DNA of 64,000 nt from Serratia sp. Ag1 (GCF_000743355.1 NZ_JQEI01000015.1:1-64000), one strand, 5' to 3'; shown: positions 1 through 7,974, numbered from the stretch's first letter. The notes: generated by a model from the letters alone, not told the origin. Numbers and translations are program-made.

Positions 1-277
1 CTGCCTGCTTTAGTATTTCTTTTTCCATTTCCAGCCGTTTAATCTGCGCTCTGAGCGACTGGATTTCACGTTGCTCTGGTGTCAGTGCAGGATTGTCCGG
101 CGTCACCCCGCTGACTTCTTCTTTGTACTGGCGTATCCATTTACGCAATTGGCTGGGGTCCAACTCCAGAGCGCGTGCAACCTCGATGGTTGACCGCTGA
201 TACTTAACGACCTGCTCAATAGCTTCCAGTTTGAATTCAGGAGAAAAACGGCGTTTGGTCTGTTTAGGTTGAGTCAT
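1..277 (-). CDS. IS3-family transposase OrfA (partial)
   Basis: This is the first frame of a two-frame transposase, cut by the window edge after about 92 residues. It begins at the ATG at 277-275, preceded by a GAGG-type ribosome site on the minus strand. The N-terminal half is a helix-turn-helix of the transposase_8/InsE type: basic start, RRFSPEFKLEA, then LDPSQLRKWIRQY. The C-terminal half is a leucine-zipper-like helix ending LEMEKEILKQA, as is usual for OrfA of IS3 elements. OrfB, the catalytic DDE frame normally made by frameshifting, should lie to the left of base 1. The family assignment rests on these motifs only. Confidence 0.85.
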   Translation of the reverse strand, partial: MTQPKQTKRRFSPEFKLEAIEQVVKYQRSTIEVARALELDPSQLRKWIRQYKEEVSGVTPDNPALTPEQREIQSLRAQIKRLEMEKEILKQA

Positions 278-345
278 TATCAATTACCTCAATTGGCTGT
301 CATTAAATTAACAGGCTATTGAGGTGTCCGGTATTACTGATCCAC
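1..345 (-). mobile_element. End of an IS3-family insertion sequence
   Basis: The window opens inside an insertion sequence whose first transposase frame reads leftward from 277. The IS end lies in the non-coding stretch after the start codon, roughly 335-345. The reading frame of a fimbrial usher resumes immediately to the right. The exact terminal repeat cannot be fixed because the other end of the element is outside the window. The insertion separates an usher C-terminus (345-593) from the rest of that gene. Confidence 0.7.
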
Positions 346-593
346 TACAGGTATACCCGGTGAAAGCAGAGGTGAGCATGAACCTGTTGTACAACGGTTT
401 CCTGGTGGACTCGCAGGGTGCACCGGTCAGCGGGACGCTGCAGGAGAGTGGCGATACGGTTTATCCGAACGGGTTGTTCTCGCTGGCGTCCTCGACGCTG
501 CTGCAGGAAATCACCGTGAGCGGCAAACAGGGGCGCTACCGCTGCGATCTGACCAAGCCGAAAGACAAACGCTTCTTGTGTGTGCCTGGTTGA
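345..593 (+). pseudogene. Alpha-type fimbrial usher, C-terminal fragment cut by IS
   Basis: About 80 residues of open frame end at the stop at 591-593. The segment has the look of the C-terminal beta-sandwich domain of outer-membrane fimbrial ushers (LLYNGFLVDSQGAPVSG, then NGLFSLASSTLLQEITV and a cysteine pair near the end). No start codon or ribosome site belongs to it; the frame runs into the IS end. It stands 51 bp before a fimbrial chaperone gene on the same strand, which fits an usher-chaperone-chaperone-pilin-tip operon. The rest of the usher is presumably on the far side of the IS. If so, the operon's own usher lacks its last domain and is probably inactive. Confidence 0.7.
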
Positions 594-644
594 TACAGGC
601 GAGAAACCCTAGGGTTGAACAGAGAATACAAGCGAGAAAGACAG

Positions 645-1337
645 ATGAAATCAATGATAAATACCCTGCGCCTTACTCTGGCGCTGGGCCTGGTAACCCT
701 CGGCGGTTATGCGCAGGCCGACGGCCAGTTGATGGTGATGCCTGCCCGCACTCTCGTTGAGGGCCAGCAACCCCGCACCGTGCAGGTCAGCAACCTGGGT
801 GACAAGCCGCTGTACCTGAAGGTTGACCTGATGCGGGTGGAAAACCCCGGCGAGACCCCAGAGCGCAAGACCGCCATCGGCGATATTACCGTGCCGGAAA
901 TGTTGGCCAACCCCGCCAAACTGACCCTGGGCCCGGGCCAGAAGCGCGACATCAACCTGGTGGCGTTGAAATCCCCCACGCGCGAAACGCTGTACCGGTT
1001 GTATATCGTGCCGGTTTCCAGCATCAAGGTGGTCGGGGAAGAGAGCAAGGACAAAATCCGGGCACCGCTGACCTTTGGTGTGGCCTATGGCGTGCTGGTG
1101 CACCATCTGCCCCCCACCGCAGCGCAGACCCATGGCTGGCAGCATCAGTGCACCGCCGCAGGTCTGCAGTTGACCGCCACCGGCACGGTGAACAGCCAGT
1201 TCCGCGGCCTGCAGGTCACCCCCGCCGGCAGCATGCCCGCCGAGCAGAAAGTGTTCCCGGGCACACCACGGGTGTTTCCGGTTAAAACCCTGAAAGGTAA
1301 CGTTGATGGCCAGCCGTTTGATATCAGTTGCCCGTAA
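645..1337 (+). CDS. Alpha-type fimbrial periplasmic chaperone A (copy 1)
   Basis: A 230-residue chaperone of the alpha (CS1/CFA-I, class 5) chaperone-usher system. It should bind pilins in the periplasm and deliver them to the usher. The start is set at MKSMINTLRL because the second copy of the gene has the same start and the leader is conserved up to it. An N-terminal signal peptide ends near AQA-DGQLMV. The first Ig-like domain carries the PRTVQVSNLGDKPLYLKV strand. The conserved YRLYIVPV strand follows near residue 120, and a cysteine pair lies in domain 2. The 3' end overlaps the next chaperone gene by 32 bp, implying translational coupling. A 92% identical inverted copy lies at 7282-7974. 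Confidence 0.85.
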   Translation: MKSMINTLRLTLALGLVTLGGYAQADGQLMVMPARTLVEGQQPRTVQVSNLGDKPLYLKVDLMRVENPGETPERKTAIGDITVPEMLANPAKLTLGPGQKRDINLVALKSPTRETLYRLYIVPVSSIKVVGEESKDKIRAPLTFGVAYGVLVHHLPPTAAQTHGWQHQCTAAGLQLTATGTVNSQFRGLQVTPAGSMPAEQKVFPGTPRVFPVKTLKGNVDGQPFDISCP

Positions 1338-1983
1338 GGCCCTCGGGTTGGTGTTGTGTGCCCTCCCGTGGGGAGCGGCACAGGCGCTGATTGATATCTC
1401 GCCCAAGATACTGGTGATGGAAGCGGAGCAGGCAACGGTCACGGTGATTAACACTGGCGATACCCCGGAGTTTGTCAACGTCATGCTCTACCAGCTCACC
1501 AATCCGGGCGTGGCGCCGGAAGAGGAACAGACGGTGCCGCAGGGGTTGCTGAAAGAGCCTTATCTGTTTGCCACGCCGTTCAAACTCTCGCTGGGGCCAC
1601 ATCAGGAGAAGCGCGTGCAGTTGAAGGCGCTGAAAACCCCGGAGAAGGAGCGGGTTTACCGCTTGGTGGTGACCCCTGAAAAGCAGGCCAGCATCAGCGG
1701 CACCCAGAGCAATGTGATGCTGCTGAACCTGGGGTTTAACGGGCTGGTACGGCAGTTGCCACTCAACCGGGTGGCAACCTGGCAACACCGCTGCGGGGCG
1801 GAGGGGATTGAACTGGAAGCCACGGGCACGGTGCGAGTGGAGTTCAGCGAGCTGCGTTTGGCAGGGAAGGCGGTGGATGATTTTAATCTCTACCCGGGCA
1901 CACCGCGCCGGCTGGCGGCGAAGAGCCTGAGCGGCGAGGTGCAGGACAAACCTTTCAGCCTGCAATGTGGAGCAGGGAAGTAA
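1306..1983 (+). CDS. Alpha-type fimbrial periplasmic chaperone B (copy 1)
   Basis: A second chaperone of the same class, 225 residues, distinct from chaperone A but with the same fold. It has a signal peptide ending near GAAQA, a first domain starting LIDISPKILVMEAEQATVTV, the ERVYRLVVTPEKQ strand, and two cysteines in domain 2 (HRCGAEG and LQCGAGK at the very end). The ATG at 1306 is chosen over an adjacent TTG because AAAGG at 1293-1297 is well spaced for it. Alpha-type operons can carry two chaperones, and one may serve the tip subunit. It is 17 bp upstream of the major pilin gene and duplicated at 6636-7313. Confidence 0.85.
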   Translation: MASRLISVARKALGLVLCALPWGAAQALIDISPKILVMEAEQATVTVINTGDTPEFVNVMLYQLTNPGVAPEEEQTVPQGLLKEPYLFATPFKLSLGPHQEKRVQLKALKTPEKERVYRLVVTPEKQASISGTQSNVMLLNLGFNGLVRQLPLNRVATWQHRCGAEGIELEATGTVRVEFSELRLAGKAVDDFNLYPGTPRRLAAKSLSGEVQDKPFSLQCGAGK

Positions 1984-2000
1984 TCATAACAGGAGCGCAA

Positions 2001-2522
2001 ATGAACAGGTGGAAACAGGCGCTAGGCGCAGCATTACTGCTGTGGACCGGGCTGGCGAGTGCAGTAGATACCCCATTAGGCGGCATACCGGTCAGCATTA
2101 CCTTGACCAATCTGCCGAAAATTACCGTAGAAAAACCGGGCGGTGGCTGGTACGACACGCTTACGCTGAGCAACAGCGCAGGCAGTGACATCACCCGTTA
2201 TCAGGCCCAGGTACCGGTGCAGGTGAGTATCCGCAACGAACGTAATTTTACGGTGTCGCTGGTCAATCCGCTGGTGCTGACGCATGAAACCAAACCCGAG
2301 CTGACGTTCACTACCGAGCAGGTGGCGTTTGGCAGCAACGCCACGAATTTGCAGGCATTGAGTGCCACGCCAGTCGCCTTCAGCAACCCGGCCCCGTTGG
2401 CGGATACCTCAAGCGGCAGTTACCTGCTGTCACTGGTGGCGCGCCAGCCAGTCGGCGTATTGGGCACCATCTCCGGGAGCTACCTGGGCAAACTGGTGCT
2501 GCTGTTTGAAGTTCAGGCATAA
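2001..2522 (+). CDS. Alpha-type (CS1/CFA-I class) fimbrial major pilin
   Basis: A 173-residue precursor resembling the CS1/CFA-I major subunit family. The signal peptide ends at GLASA and is followed by VDTPLGGIPVSITL. The mature protein is mostly beta-strand-like, without cysteines, and ends LVLLFEVQA, a hydrophobic C-terminal strand typical of polymerising subunits. An AGGAG at 1991-1995 fixes the start. It follows chaperone B by 17 bp and precedes the tip gene by 106 bp. That gap contains three hairpins that could keep pilin mRNA in excess over tip mRNA. Assembly depends on an usher that appears to be cut by an IS upstream. Confidence 0.8.
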   Translation: MNRWKQALGAALLLWTGLASAVDTPLGGIPVSITLTNLPKITVEKPGGGWYDTLTLSNSAGSDITRYQAQVPVQVSIRNERNFTVSLVNPLVLTHETKPELTFTTEQVAFGSNATNLQALSATPVAFSNPAPLADTSSGSYLLSLVARQPVGVLGTISGSYLGKLVLLFEVQA

Positions 2523-2525
2523 GGC

Positions 2526-2601
2526 TGCCGCGTCACCGGCAGGTCGGTCTGGCATGAAGCCAGTGTGGCCGATGGCGTATGGCGAACCCGGCAGCGGGTT
2601 C
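2526..2601 (+). promoter_or_regulatory. Three tandem stem-loops between pilin and tip genes
   Basis: Three short perfect stems follow the pilin stop codon: CTGCCG/CGGCAG (2526-2543), CTGGC/GCCAG (2550-2564) and GAACCCG/CGGGTTC (2584-2601). None has a U-tract. By analogy with other pilus operons they may protect the upstream pilin message from 3' decay or reduce read-through into the tip gene. The stems are seen; the role is inferred. Confidence 0.5.
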
Positions 2602-2628
2602 CCGCTGAGACATATAGGATGATGTGTA

Positions 2629-3663
2629 ATGAAAACGAAGATTTTTTCTGTATTGGCGTGCGTTTTAGGCCTGCTGGGTATGAGGGGCGCTCAAGCAGTT
2701 GTCAACATCAGTAACTGCCTGGTTACCGAGATTGGTAATGGCATCTGGGAAGGTTCATTTAATTTTGTTTCAGAGAACTTTCCTACAACTCAGACTCTCA
2801 ACATAATTTATGTCGGTATACCGATCCCAGTGAATGGATTCATCGGTGGACAAACGATGCCAACTGTCACGCCGTCACCGCTGCAAGTGGCAGACTTTAC
2901 ACTCGCGTTAACATTAGGTAACGCGCAAGTCATCAAACAGAGTGATGGCGGGATAGCGATCGTACCAGTGTCCGGAGGGGCCATACTGCGGGACGTGAGA
3001 GGTACTGTCAAGGTCAGGTTCGATATGAACAACCCCTTGATTTACCCGGCTCTCAGGATAGATACAAGATTTACATCCCCGGATCAAAGTATCTGGGGAT
3101 GGTATTTTGCCGTCCCAGGCAGGACAACAGGCTGTCTGGCAGGTTCATCTACGGCGGTCGCGCCCCCGAAGGAGGATCTGATAGATTCGGACCCTAAATT
3201 CGCGATGAGTACGGCCCAGTGGATGCTGAATACGGCGGATGTAGGGGATTTACCGGATGCTTCGGCGCCGGGTAACGGTTATGCTGCAACGATCAATAAC
3301 CTGCCCAGCAACAACCTGTGCATGAACTATCTCACCGACAAGGTTAAGGATAAAAGCTATGCCCTGAGCGTCAGTAACGGTTACAGCTCGCAGGGGGGGC
3401 GCAACCTGTTTGCCCTGAATGGCAGTAACGGCAGCCAATTGCTGTATAACCTGCAACTGGTGAGTAATGACGGGATGACGGGCAATAACTTTAACTTCCC
3501 GGCCACTGCCGCTAATTACATTACGCTCTCACAGTTGCCCAGCAGCGTCGATAAACGTAGCGAAATGTGCTGGACGCCGAAGATCAACCTGTTCAAAAAT
3601 GCGACCACCCAAGCGGGTATGCATACCGACACATTGAATTTTATGGTCACGCCAAAGGCATAA
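2629..3663 (+). CDS. Alpha-type fimbrial tip/minor subunit (CblD/CfaE family)
   Basis: A 344-residue secreted protein with a signal peptide ending near RGAQA. Its size (about twice the pilin), cysteines (SNC, TTGC, NNLC, EMC) and place right after the major pilin match the tip adhesins of class 5 pili (CfaE, CooD, CblD). Such proteins have an N-terminal adhesin domain and a C-terminal pilin-like domain. The C-terminal part ends DTLNFMVTPKA, resembling a donor/acceptor strand region. The start ATG at 2629 is preceded by AGGAT. Receptor specificity cannot be read from the sequence. The family assignment is from general features and context. Confidence 0.75.
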   Translation: MKTKIFSVLACVLGLLGMRGAQAVVNISNCLVTEIGNGIWEGSFNFVSENFPTTQTLNIIYVGIPIPVNGFIGGQTMPTVTPSPLQVADFTLALTLGNAQVIKQSDGGIAIVPVSGGAILRDVRGTVKVRFDMNNPLIYPALRIDTRFTSPDQSIWGWYFAVPGRTTGCLAGSSTAVAPPKEDLIDSDPKFAMSTAQWMLNTADVGDLPDASAPGNGYAATINNLPSNNLCMNYLTDKVKDKSYALSVSNGYSSQGGRNLFALNGSNGSQLLYNLQLVSNDGMTGNNFNFPATAANYITLSQLPSSVDKRSEMCWTPKINLFKNATTQAGMHTDTLNFMVTPKA

Positions 3664-3682
3664 ATCAGTGTAGCCCTGTGGC

Positions 3683-3778
3683 CCTTCAAGATGCAGGAAT
3701 GTTGATTGAGGTGATGTACTTGCATCAACGAGTTCTCTCCAACAGACTCACACCTGCTGTTGACCTGCATCTTGAAGG
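3683..3778. repeat. Palindromic intergenic repeat with 15-bp perfect arms
   Basis: CCTTCAAGATGCAGG at 3683-3697 is the exact reverse complement of CCTGCATCTTGAAGG at 3764-3778, with 66 bp between. The unit ends with GTGGGCATA. A related degenerate end (ACCTGCACCTTGAGAT, then CTGGGCATA) occurs at about 23216-23245 beside dnaA. This suggests a dispersed repeat family of the genome. It lies between the tip gene and the LuxR-type gene and could also act as a hairpin at the end of the fimbrial mRNA. Confidence 0.65.
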
Positions 3779-3823
3779 CACGTGGGCATAAATATTTTTC
3801 ACCTTTAATAAATTGAAAATGGT

Positions 3824-4471
3824 ATGCAAAAAGAAAAACTGATGGTCATTCAATGCCCATGTCATTTTACTTTATTGGGGCTGGTCAAATTGTTCGGGAA
3901 CTCTCTGTTTTCCGAACAGCTAGAAAATTCAGAGAAATTTAAAAGCCTGGATGAGTGTGAAGAATATTTAAGAACGGAGTCGGATATTGATCTTCTGATG
4001 CTGACGTTCAGCAGTAAAGAACATAATCTGGTTCAATTGATCAACTTCATTGCTAATAAACTGCCGTTATTGCACCCTAGAACAAGGCTGCTATTGCTTG
4101 CTGATAACGTATATATTACCTTTCTTAAAAGCTATTACTCTGAGTTTGACAAGGTCAGCGCAATACTCGATGTTTCAGCTTCGTTAGACAACCTTCATGC
4201 GCTATTGAGTGATGTTTTAAAAGGGAATAGGCAAGAGAAAAAGAGTGCTGTATCACTTTCATCACGTGAATTGACGGTGTTAAACCGCTTACTCAGTGGT
4301 AGAACCCAGGCACAGGTGGCCAATGACTTGAAATTGAGTCATAAAACAGTAAGCCACTACAAACGCTCCGCACTGGTTAAATTAGGGCTTCCTTCATTGC
4401 ACCCTTTTTTCATGCAAAGATATAAAAATGGATCGTTAAAAAAAGTGTATCAGGTGGTCAATAGACAATAG
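3824..4471 (+). CDS. LuxR/FixJ-type regulator next to fimbrial genes
   Basis: A 215-residue protein with a C-terminal LuxR-type helix-turn-helix (about residues 143-200: LSSRELTVLNRLLSGRTQAQVANDLKLSHKTVSHYKRS, read in two parts). The N-terminal 130 residues have the size of a receiver-like domain, but I see no clear phospho-acceptor Asp/Lys set. It may therefore be a degenerate receiver, as in several fimbrial regulators related to RcsB, BglJ or FimZ. The product most likely controls the adjacent pilin cluster. Base composition is lower in GC than the fimbrial genes. There is no strong ribosome site at the ATG at 3824. Confidence 0.7.
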   Translation: MQKEKLMVIQCPCHFTLLGLVKLFGNSLFSEQLENSEKFKSLDECEEYLRTESDIDLLMLTFSSKEHNLVQLINFIANKLPLLHPRTRLLLLADNVYITFLKSYYSEFDKVSAILDVSASLDNLHALLSDVLKGNRQEKKSAVSLSSRELTVLNRLLSGRTQAQVANDLKLSHKTVSHYKRSALVKLGLPSLHPFFMQRYKNGSLKKVYQVVNRQ

Positions 4472-4574
4472 CCTTTCAGGGTTGTCTCTGTATTACTGGT
4501 GACAATAGGGTTTGAATTTTACTGTCAATAGTTAATTGATGTTTTATTTATCAAATGCACCATGTAGCCTATTT

Positions 4575-5486
4575 ATGAGAAATTTACCCAAATTAAGTCA
4601 GCTGCAAATATTCGAGTCTATTATACAACACGGCAGCTTCCGATCTGCCGCGAAAACCTTGAATCAGGCACAACCCGCATTAACACGGGCAATCAACGAA
4701 CTTGAAAAAACATTGGGTACCTCGCTGATGGTACGTGGCCCGAAGGGCGTCGTGCTGACAGAAGCCGGGCAGTTGCTGGAGCCCCGTATCCAACTGATCC
4801 TGAGGGAGCTGGAGCGGGCTGTCAATGAAGTGGAACAAGTGAGCTACTCATCGCGCGGGAGCGTGGCATTGGGCAGCTCCTCACTGCCTTTTTTCACCAT
4901 GCTGCCTGCGGCTATCAAGCGCTTTCAGAAGCGCTTCCCCCAGGTGAATATCTATCTCACCGAGGGGCAAATCCCTGAACTATTGTCTGACATACGACAT
5001 GGCAAACTGGATTTTGCTATTGGCACCACAGGAGCCGAGGCAGTAGCCGGTGATTTTATTACCGAGCCCTTTTTCACGGCCTCCTTTTGTGTGCTGGCCC
5101 GTAAGGAACACCCACTGGCTCAGAGCACCTCTTTGGAGCAACTGGAAGAGGCAAAGTGGTATTTACCCGGGGAGAATCAGGGCTATCACAGCCAGTTAAC
5201 CCCGCTTTTATTCCCCAAGCCGCACCATCCTTATACGGTTGTTAGAGGTGATACGATCACAGCAGGGTTGCAAATGGTTTTCGACGCCGATTTTTTGATC
5301 GTGGCATCCAAAGAGATGTTAAAAGTGCCTTATTTAAAAGACCATCTTTGTACGCTCCCGCTAGAAAAACCCTTGCCGGATGCCACTTACCACTTTATTT
5401 ACTCGCAACGTCTCTCATTGACGTTGGTCGCCAGAAAGCTAATGGATAAACTGCAATGGGAATGTAAAAACTATGTCTGGAACTAA
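4575..5486 (+). CDS. LysR-type transcriptional regulator (TdcA-like)
   Basis: A 303-residue LysR-type regulator. The winged HTH occupies residues 8-65 (LSQLQIFESIIQHGSFRSAA, QAQPALTRAINELEKTLGTSL). The effector-binding domain begins near residue 95 (GSVALGSSSL). The start at 4575 is chosen because family members begin about ten residues before the first helix; the longer frame from 4536 adds a poor leader. Neither start has a clear ribosome site. It is a paralogue of the next gene: both share the TEGQI/YEGQI...DLL...GTLDFAIG pattern. The ligand is unknown. It lies inside the inverted-repeat-flanked segment, so a role in fimbrial control is possible but unproven. Confidence 0.85.
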   Translation: MRNLPKLSQLQIFESIIQHGSFRSAAKTLNQAQPALTRAINELEKTLGTSLMVRGPKGVVLTEAGQLLEPRIQLILRELERAVNEVEQVSYSSRGSVALGSSSLPFFTMLPAAIKRFQKRFPQVNIYLTEGQIPELLSDIRHGKLDFAIGTTGAEAVAGDFITEPFFTASFCVLARKEHPLAQSTSLEQLEEAKWYLPGENQGYHSQLTPLLFPKPHHPYTVVRGDTITAGLQMVFDADFLIVASKEMLKVPYLKDHLCTLPLEKPLPDATYHFIYSQRLSLTLVARKLMDKLQWECKNYVWN

Positions 5487-5632
5487 ATAGCTCTGCATAG
5501 TGGCGCTATACTGAATTAAGGACATTTGACTCGGCCCATCGCTGCGATAAGCCGCCTTCATGTAACTTGGATTAACCAATGTTTATTTTCTTACCTATAG
5601 ATTGTGCAGTATGATGATTTCTGGAGTTTGTG

Positions 5633-6538
5633 ATGAGGAAAAAGCCCAAAATACAACAACTTATGATTTTTTCAACAGTGGCGGAGATGGGCAGCATTAG
5701 TGCAGCAGCGAAAAAACTGTATCTTTCACAACCGGCTCTGACAAGGAGCCTAAAAGAACTGGAGGAAATCGTCGGTGTAGAGCTTGTAGTAAGAGGGATT
5801 AATGGTATTTCTTTAACAGAGATAGGTAAGGTTTTTAATGGTAGGGTGCAGCAGATATTGAGTGACATGGATAAAGCTATTATTGAAATTGAGAATATTA
5901 TCAAATTTACAGAGAGTACTATTAAGTTCGGTTTTTTATCTTCATTGACATACTCTATATTGCCTGATGCAATGAAAAATTTTCAAAATATTTTTCCAAA
6001 TGTGTGTGTTGAACTTTATGAGGGGCAGATCACTGATTTACTGCCCTATTTAAGACAGGGAACTTTAGATTTTGCTATTGGTATTATCAACTCTGAAATG
6101 TCAAAGGACGAGTTTCTTTTTGAATCTCTTTTTTCCATTCCTTACAAAATTATTGCTCGTAAAGGACACCCGCTGGAAAATTGCACTACAATAAAAGAAT
6201 TGCAAGGTGCTTCCTGGTGTTTACCTTCTAACAGCTTTGGCTATCAAAAAGAGATTGAATCTATCGTATTCCCTGATGGAATAAATGGGCATATCTTAAG
6301 AGGGGACTCTGGCCAAATAAGAATCAATATGGTTTTAAATGCCAATTATTTGACCTTAGAACCTGATACTGTATTCAGTAACCCTTCTTTAAGTCGAGAT
6401 CTCACCGTAATTCCAATAAAGGATAAAATACCTACGGCTTTATATTGCATCATTTATAAAAAAACGTTCCCACTCCCGCCTGTATCCAGATGGTTGATTG
6501 ATGAGTTCAAACGGAGTATCGATAAGTTCCACTGTTAA
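5633..6538 (+). CDS. LysR-type transcriptional regulator, AT-rich paralogue
   Basis: A 301-residue LysR-type regulator with HTH residues 7-64 (IQQLMIFSTVAEMGSISAAA, LSQPALTRSLKELEEIVGVEL) and a substrate-binding domain after residue 90. The ATG at 5633 is preceded by CTGGAG at good distance. A GTG three bases upstream is less likely. It resembles the preceding LysR gene throughout, so the two arose by duplication. Its codons are much more A/T-rich than those of the neighbouring fimbrial and metabolic genes, which points to a separate, probably foreign, origin. Target genes and ligand are unknown. Confidence 0.85.
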   Translation: MRKKPKIQQLMIFSTVAEMGSISAAAKKLYLSQPALTRSLKELEEIVGVELVVRGINGISLTEIGKVFNGRVQQILSDMDKAIIEIENIIKFTESTIKFGFLSSLTYSILPDAMKNFQNIFPNVCVELYEGQITDLLPYLRQGTLDFAIGIINSEMSKDEFLFESLFSIPYKIIARKGHPLENCTTIKELQGASWCLPSNSFGYQKEIESIVFPDGINGHILRGDSGQIRINMVLNANYLTLEPDTVFSNPSLSRDLTVIPIKDKIPTALYCIIYKKTFPLPPVSRWLIDEFKRSIDKFHC

Positions 6539-6635
6539 ATAACTTACATGAGTGATCCATCCGGGTAACTGCCTGGATGGTTAGGTTGTAAAGGGTGTTT
6601 CGGTTCCGAGACACCCTCTTAATAAAACAACCCGG

Positions 6636-7313
6636 CTATTTGCCTGCTCCACATTGCAGGCTGAATGGTTTGTCCTGCACCTTGCCGCTCAGGCTCTTCG
6701 CCGCCAGTCGGCGCGGTGTGCCCGGGTAGAGATTAAAATCATCCACTGGCTGCCCTGCCAAACGCAAATCGCTGAACTCCACCCGCACCGTGCCAGTGGC
6801 TTCCAGCTCGACTCCTTCTGCCCCACAGCGGTGTTGCCAGGTTGCCACCCGGTTGAGTGGTAACTGCCGCACCAGCCCGTTAAACCCCAGATTCAGCAGC
6901 ATCACATTGCTCTGGGTACCGCTGATGCTGGCCTGCTTTTCAGGTGCTACCACCAGACGGTAAACCCGTTCCTTCTCGGGGGTTTTCAGGGCCTTCAACT
7001 GCACTTTCTTCTCCTGACGTGGCCCCAGCGAGAGTCTGAACGGCGTGGCAAACAGAGAAGGCTCTTTCAACACCCCCTGCGGCACCGTCCGTTCCTCTTC
7101 CGGCACCACGCCCGGGTTGGTGAGCTGATAGAGCATGACATTGACAAACTCCGGGGTATCGCCGGTGTTAATCACCGTGACTGTTGCCTGATCCGCTTCC
7201 ATCACCAGTATCTTGGGCGAGATATCAATCAGCGCCTGTGCCGCCCCCCAGGGGAGGGCGCACAGCACCAGCCCGAGCACCTTACGGGCAGCTGATAGCG
7301 AACGGCTGGCCAT
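6636..7313 (-). CDS. Alpha-type fimbrial periplasmic chaperone B (copy 2)
   Basis: A 225-residue chaperone about 92% identical to the product of 1306-1983. It has the same signal peptide (GAAQA), the same YRLVV strand and the same C-terminal cysteine. No frameshift or stop is seen, and the substitutions are mostly conservative (E/D, I/V, K/R), so selection appears to have kept it functional. It is the last gene of a two-gene unit with chaperone A copy 2, overlapping it by 32 bp. No pilin or usher gene lies downstream on this strand, so it may serve the pilins between the arms or be used after an inversion. Confidence 0.85.
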   Translation of the reverse strand: MASRSLSAARKVLGLVLCALPWGAAQALIDISPKILVMEADQATVTVINTGDTPEFVNVMLYQLTNPGVVPEEERTVPQGVLKEPSLFATPFRLSLGPRQEKKVQLKALKTPEKERVYRLVVAPEKQASISGTQSNVMLLNLGFNGLVRQLPLNRVATWQHRCGAEGVELEATGTVRVEFSDLRLAGQPVDDFNLYPGTPRRLAAKSLSGKVQDKPFSLQCGAGK

Positions 7314-7974
7314 CAACGTTACCTTTCAGGGTGTTAACCGGAAACACCCGCGGTGTGCCCGGGAACACTTTCTGTTCAGCAGGCATTTTGCCAGCCGGGG
7401 TAACCTGCAACGCAGTGAACAGCGAATGCACCGTCCCGGTGGCGGTCAATTGTAGCCCTGTGGCGGTGCATTGATGCTGCCAGCCATGGGTTTGGGCACT
7501 GGTTGGTGGCAAGTGATGCACCAGTACGCCATAGGCCACACCGAAGGTCAGTGGCGCAGTGATTTTGTCTTTGTTCTCTTCCCCGACCACTTTGATGCTG
7601 GAAACCGGCACGATATACAAGCGGTACAGCGTTTCCTGAGTTGGGCTTTTTAGCGCCACCAGATTGATATCACGCTTCTGACCGGGGCCCAGGGTCAGCT
7701 TGGCGGGGTTGGCCAGCATTTCCGGTACGGAAATATCGCCGATGGGGGTTTTGCGCTCTGGGTTCTCGCCGGGGTTTTCCACCCGCATCAGGTCGACCTT
7801 CAAGTATAACGGCTTGTCACCCAGGTTGCTGACCTGCACGGTACGGGTCTGTTGACCTTCCACGGTGGTACGTGCGGGCATCACCATCAACTGGCCATCG
7901 GCCTGCGCGTAACCACCGAGGGTCATCAGGCCCAGCACCAGAGTAAGGCGCAGGGTATTTATCATTGATTTCAT
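7282..7974 (-). CDS. Alpha-type fimbrial periplasmic chaperone A (copy 2)
   Basis: A 230-residue chaperone, 92% identical to the product of 645-1337, with the same start (MKSMINTLRL), signal peptide and domain-1 motifs. Differences cluster in the second domain, for example around the segment before QVTPAG. That domain contacts subunits, so specificity may differ slightly. The gene is preceded by an AT-rich, gene-free leader (7975-8250) that could hold its own promoter, unlike copy 1, which follows an usher fragment. Confidence 0.85.
   Translation of the reverse strand: MKSMINTLRLTLVLGLMTLGGYAQADGQLMVMPARTTVEGQQTRTVQVSNLGDKPLYLKVDLMRVENPGENPERKTPIGDISVPEMLANPAKLTLGPGQKRDINLVALKSPTQETLYRLYIVPVSSIKVVGEENKDKITAPLTFGVAYGVLVHHLPPTSAQTHGWQHQCTATGLQLTATGTVHSLFTALQVTPAGKMPAEQKVFPGTPRVFPVNTLKGNVDGQPFAISCP

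Larger units (their letters stand above)
625..1983 (+). repeat. Left arm of 1.36-kb inverted repeat (chaperone pair copy 1)
   Basis: This block is repeated in inverted orientation at 6636-7994. Similarity begins at the shared leader AATACAAGCGAGAAAGACAG just before the first chaperone ATG. It runs through both chaperone genes to their last codons. The encoded proteins differ at about 19 of 230 and 18 of 226 positions, giving about 92% identity. The arms flank the pilin, tip and regulator genes. Confidence 0.9.

Noticed and set aside
651-1484. 277-codon open frame on the minus strand opposite the fimbrial chaperones
   Set aside because: His/Arg/Gly-rich translation with no recognisable domain, fully opposite two clear chaperone genes. 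It is a shadow of high-GC codon usage.
4536-4574. Longer N-terminus for the first LysR gene starting at TTG 4536
   Set aside because: Adds 13 residues unlike LysR leaders, without a ribosome site. The usual spacing to the HTH favours 4575.
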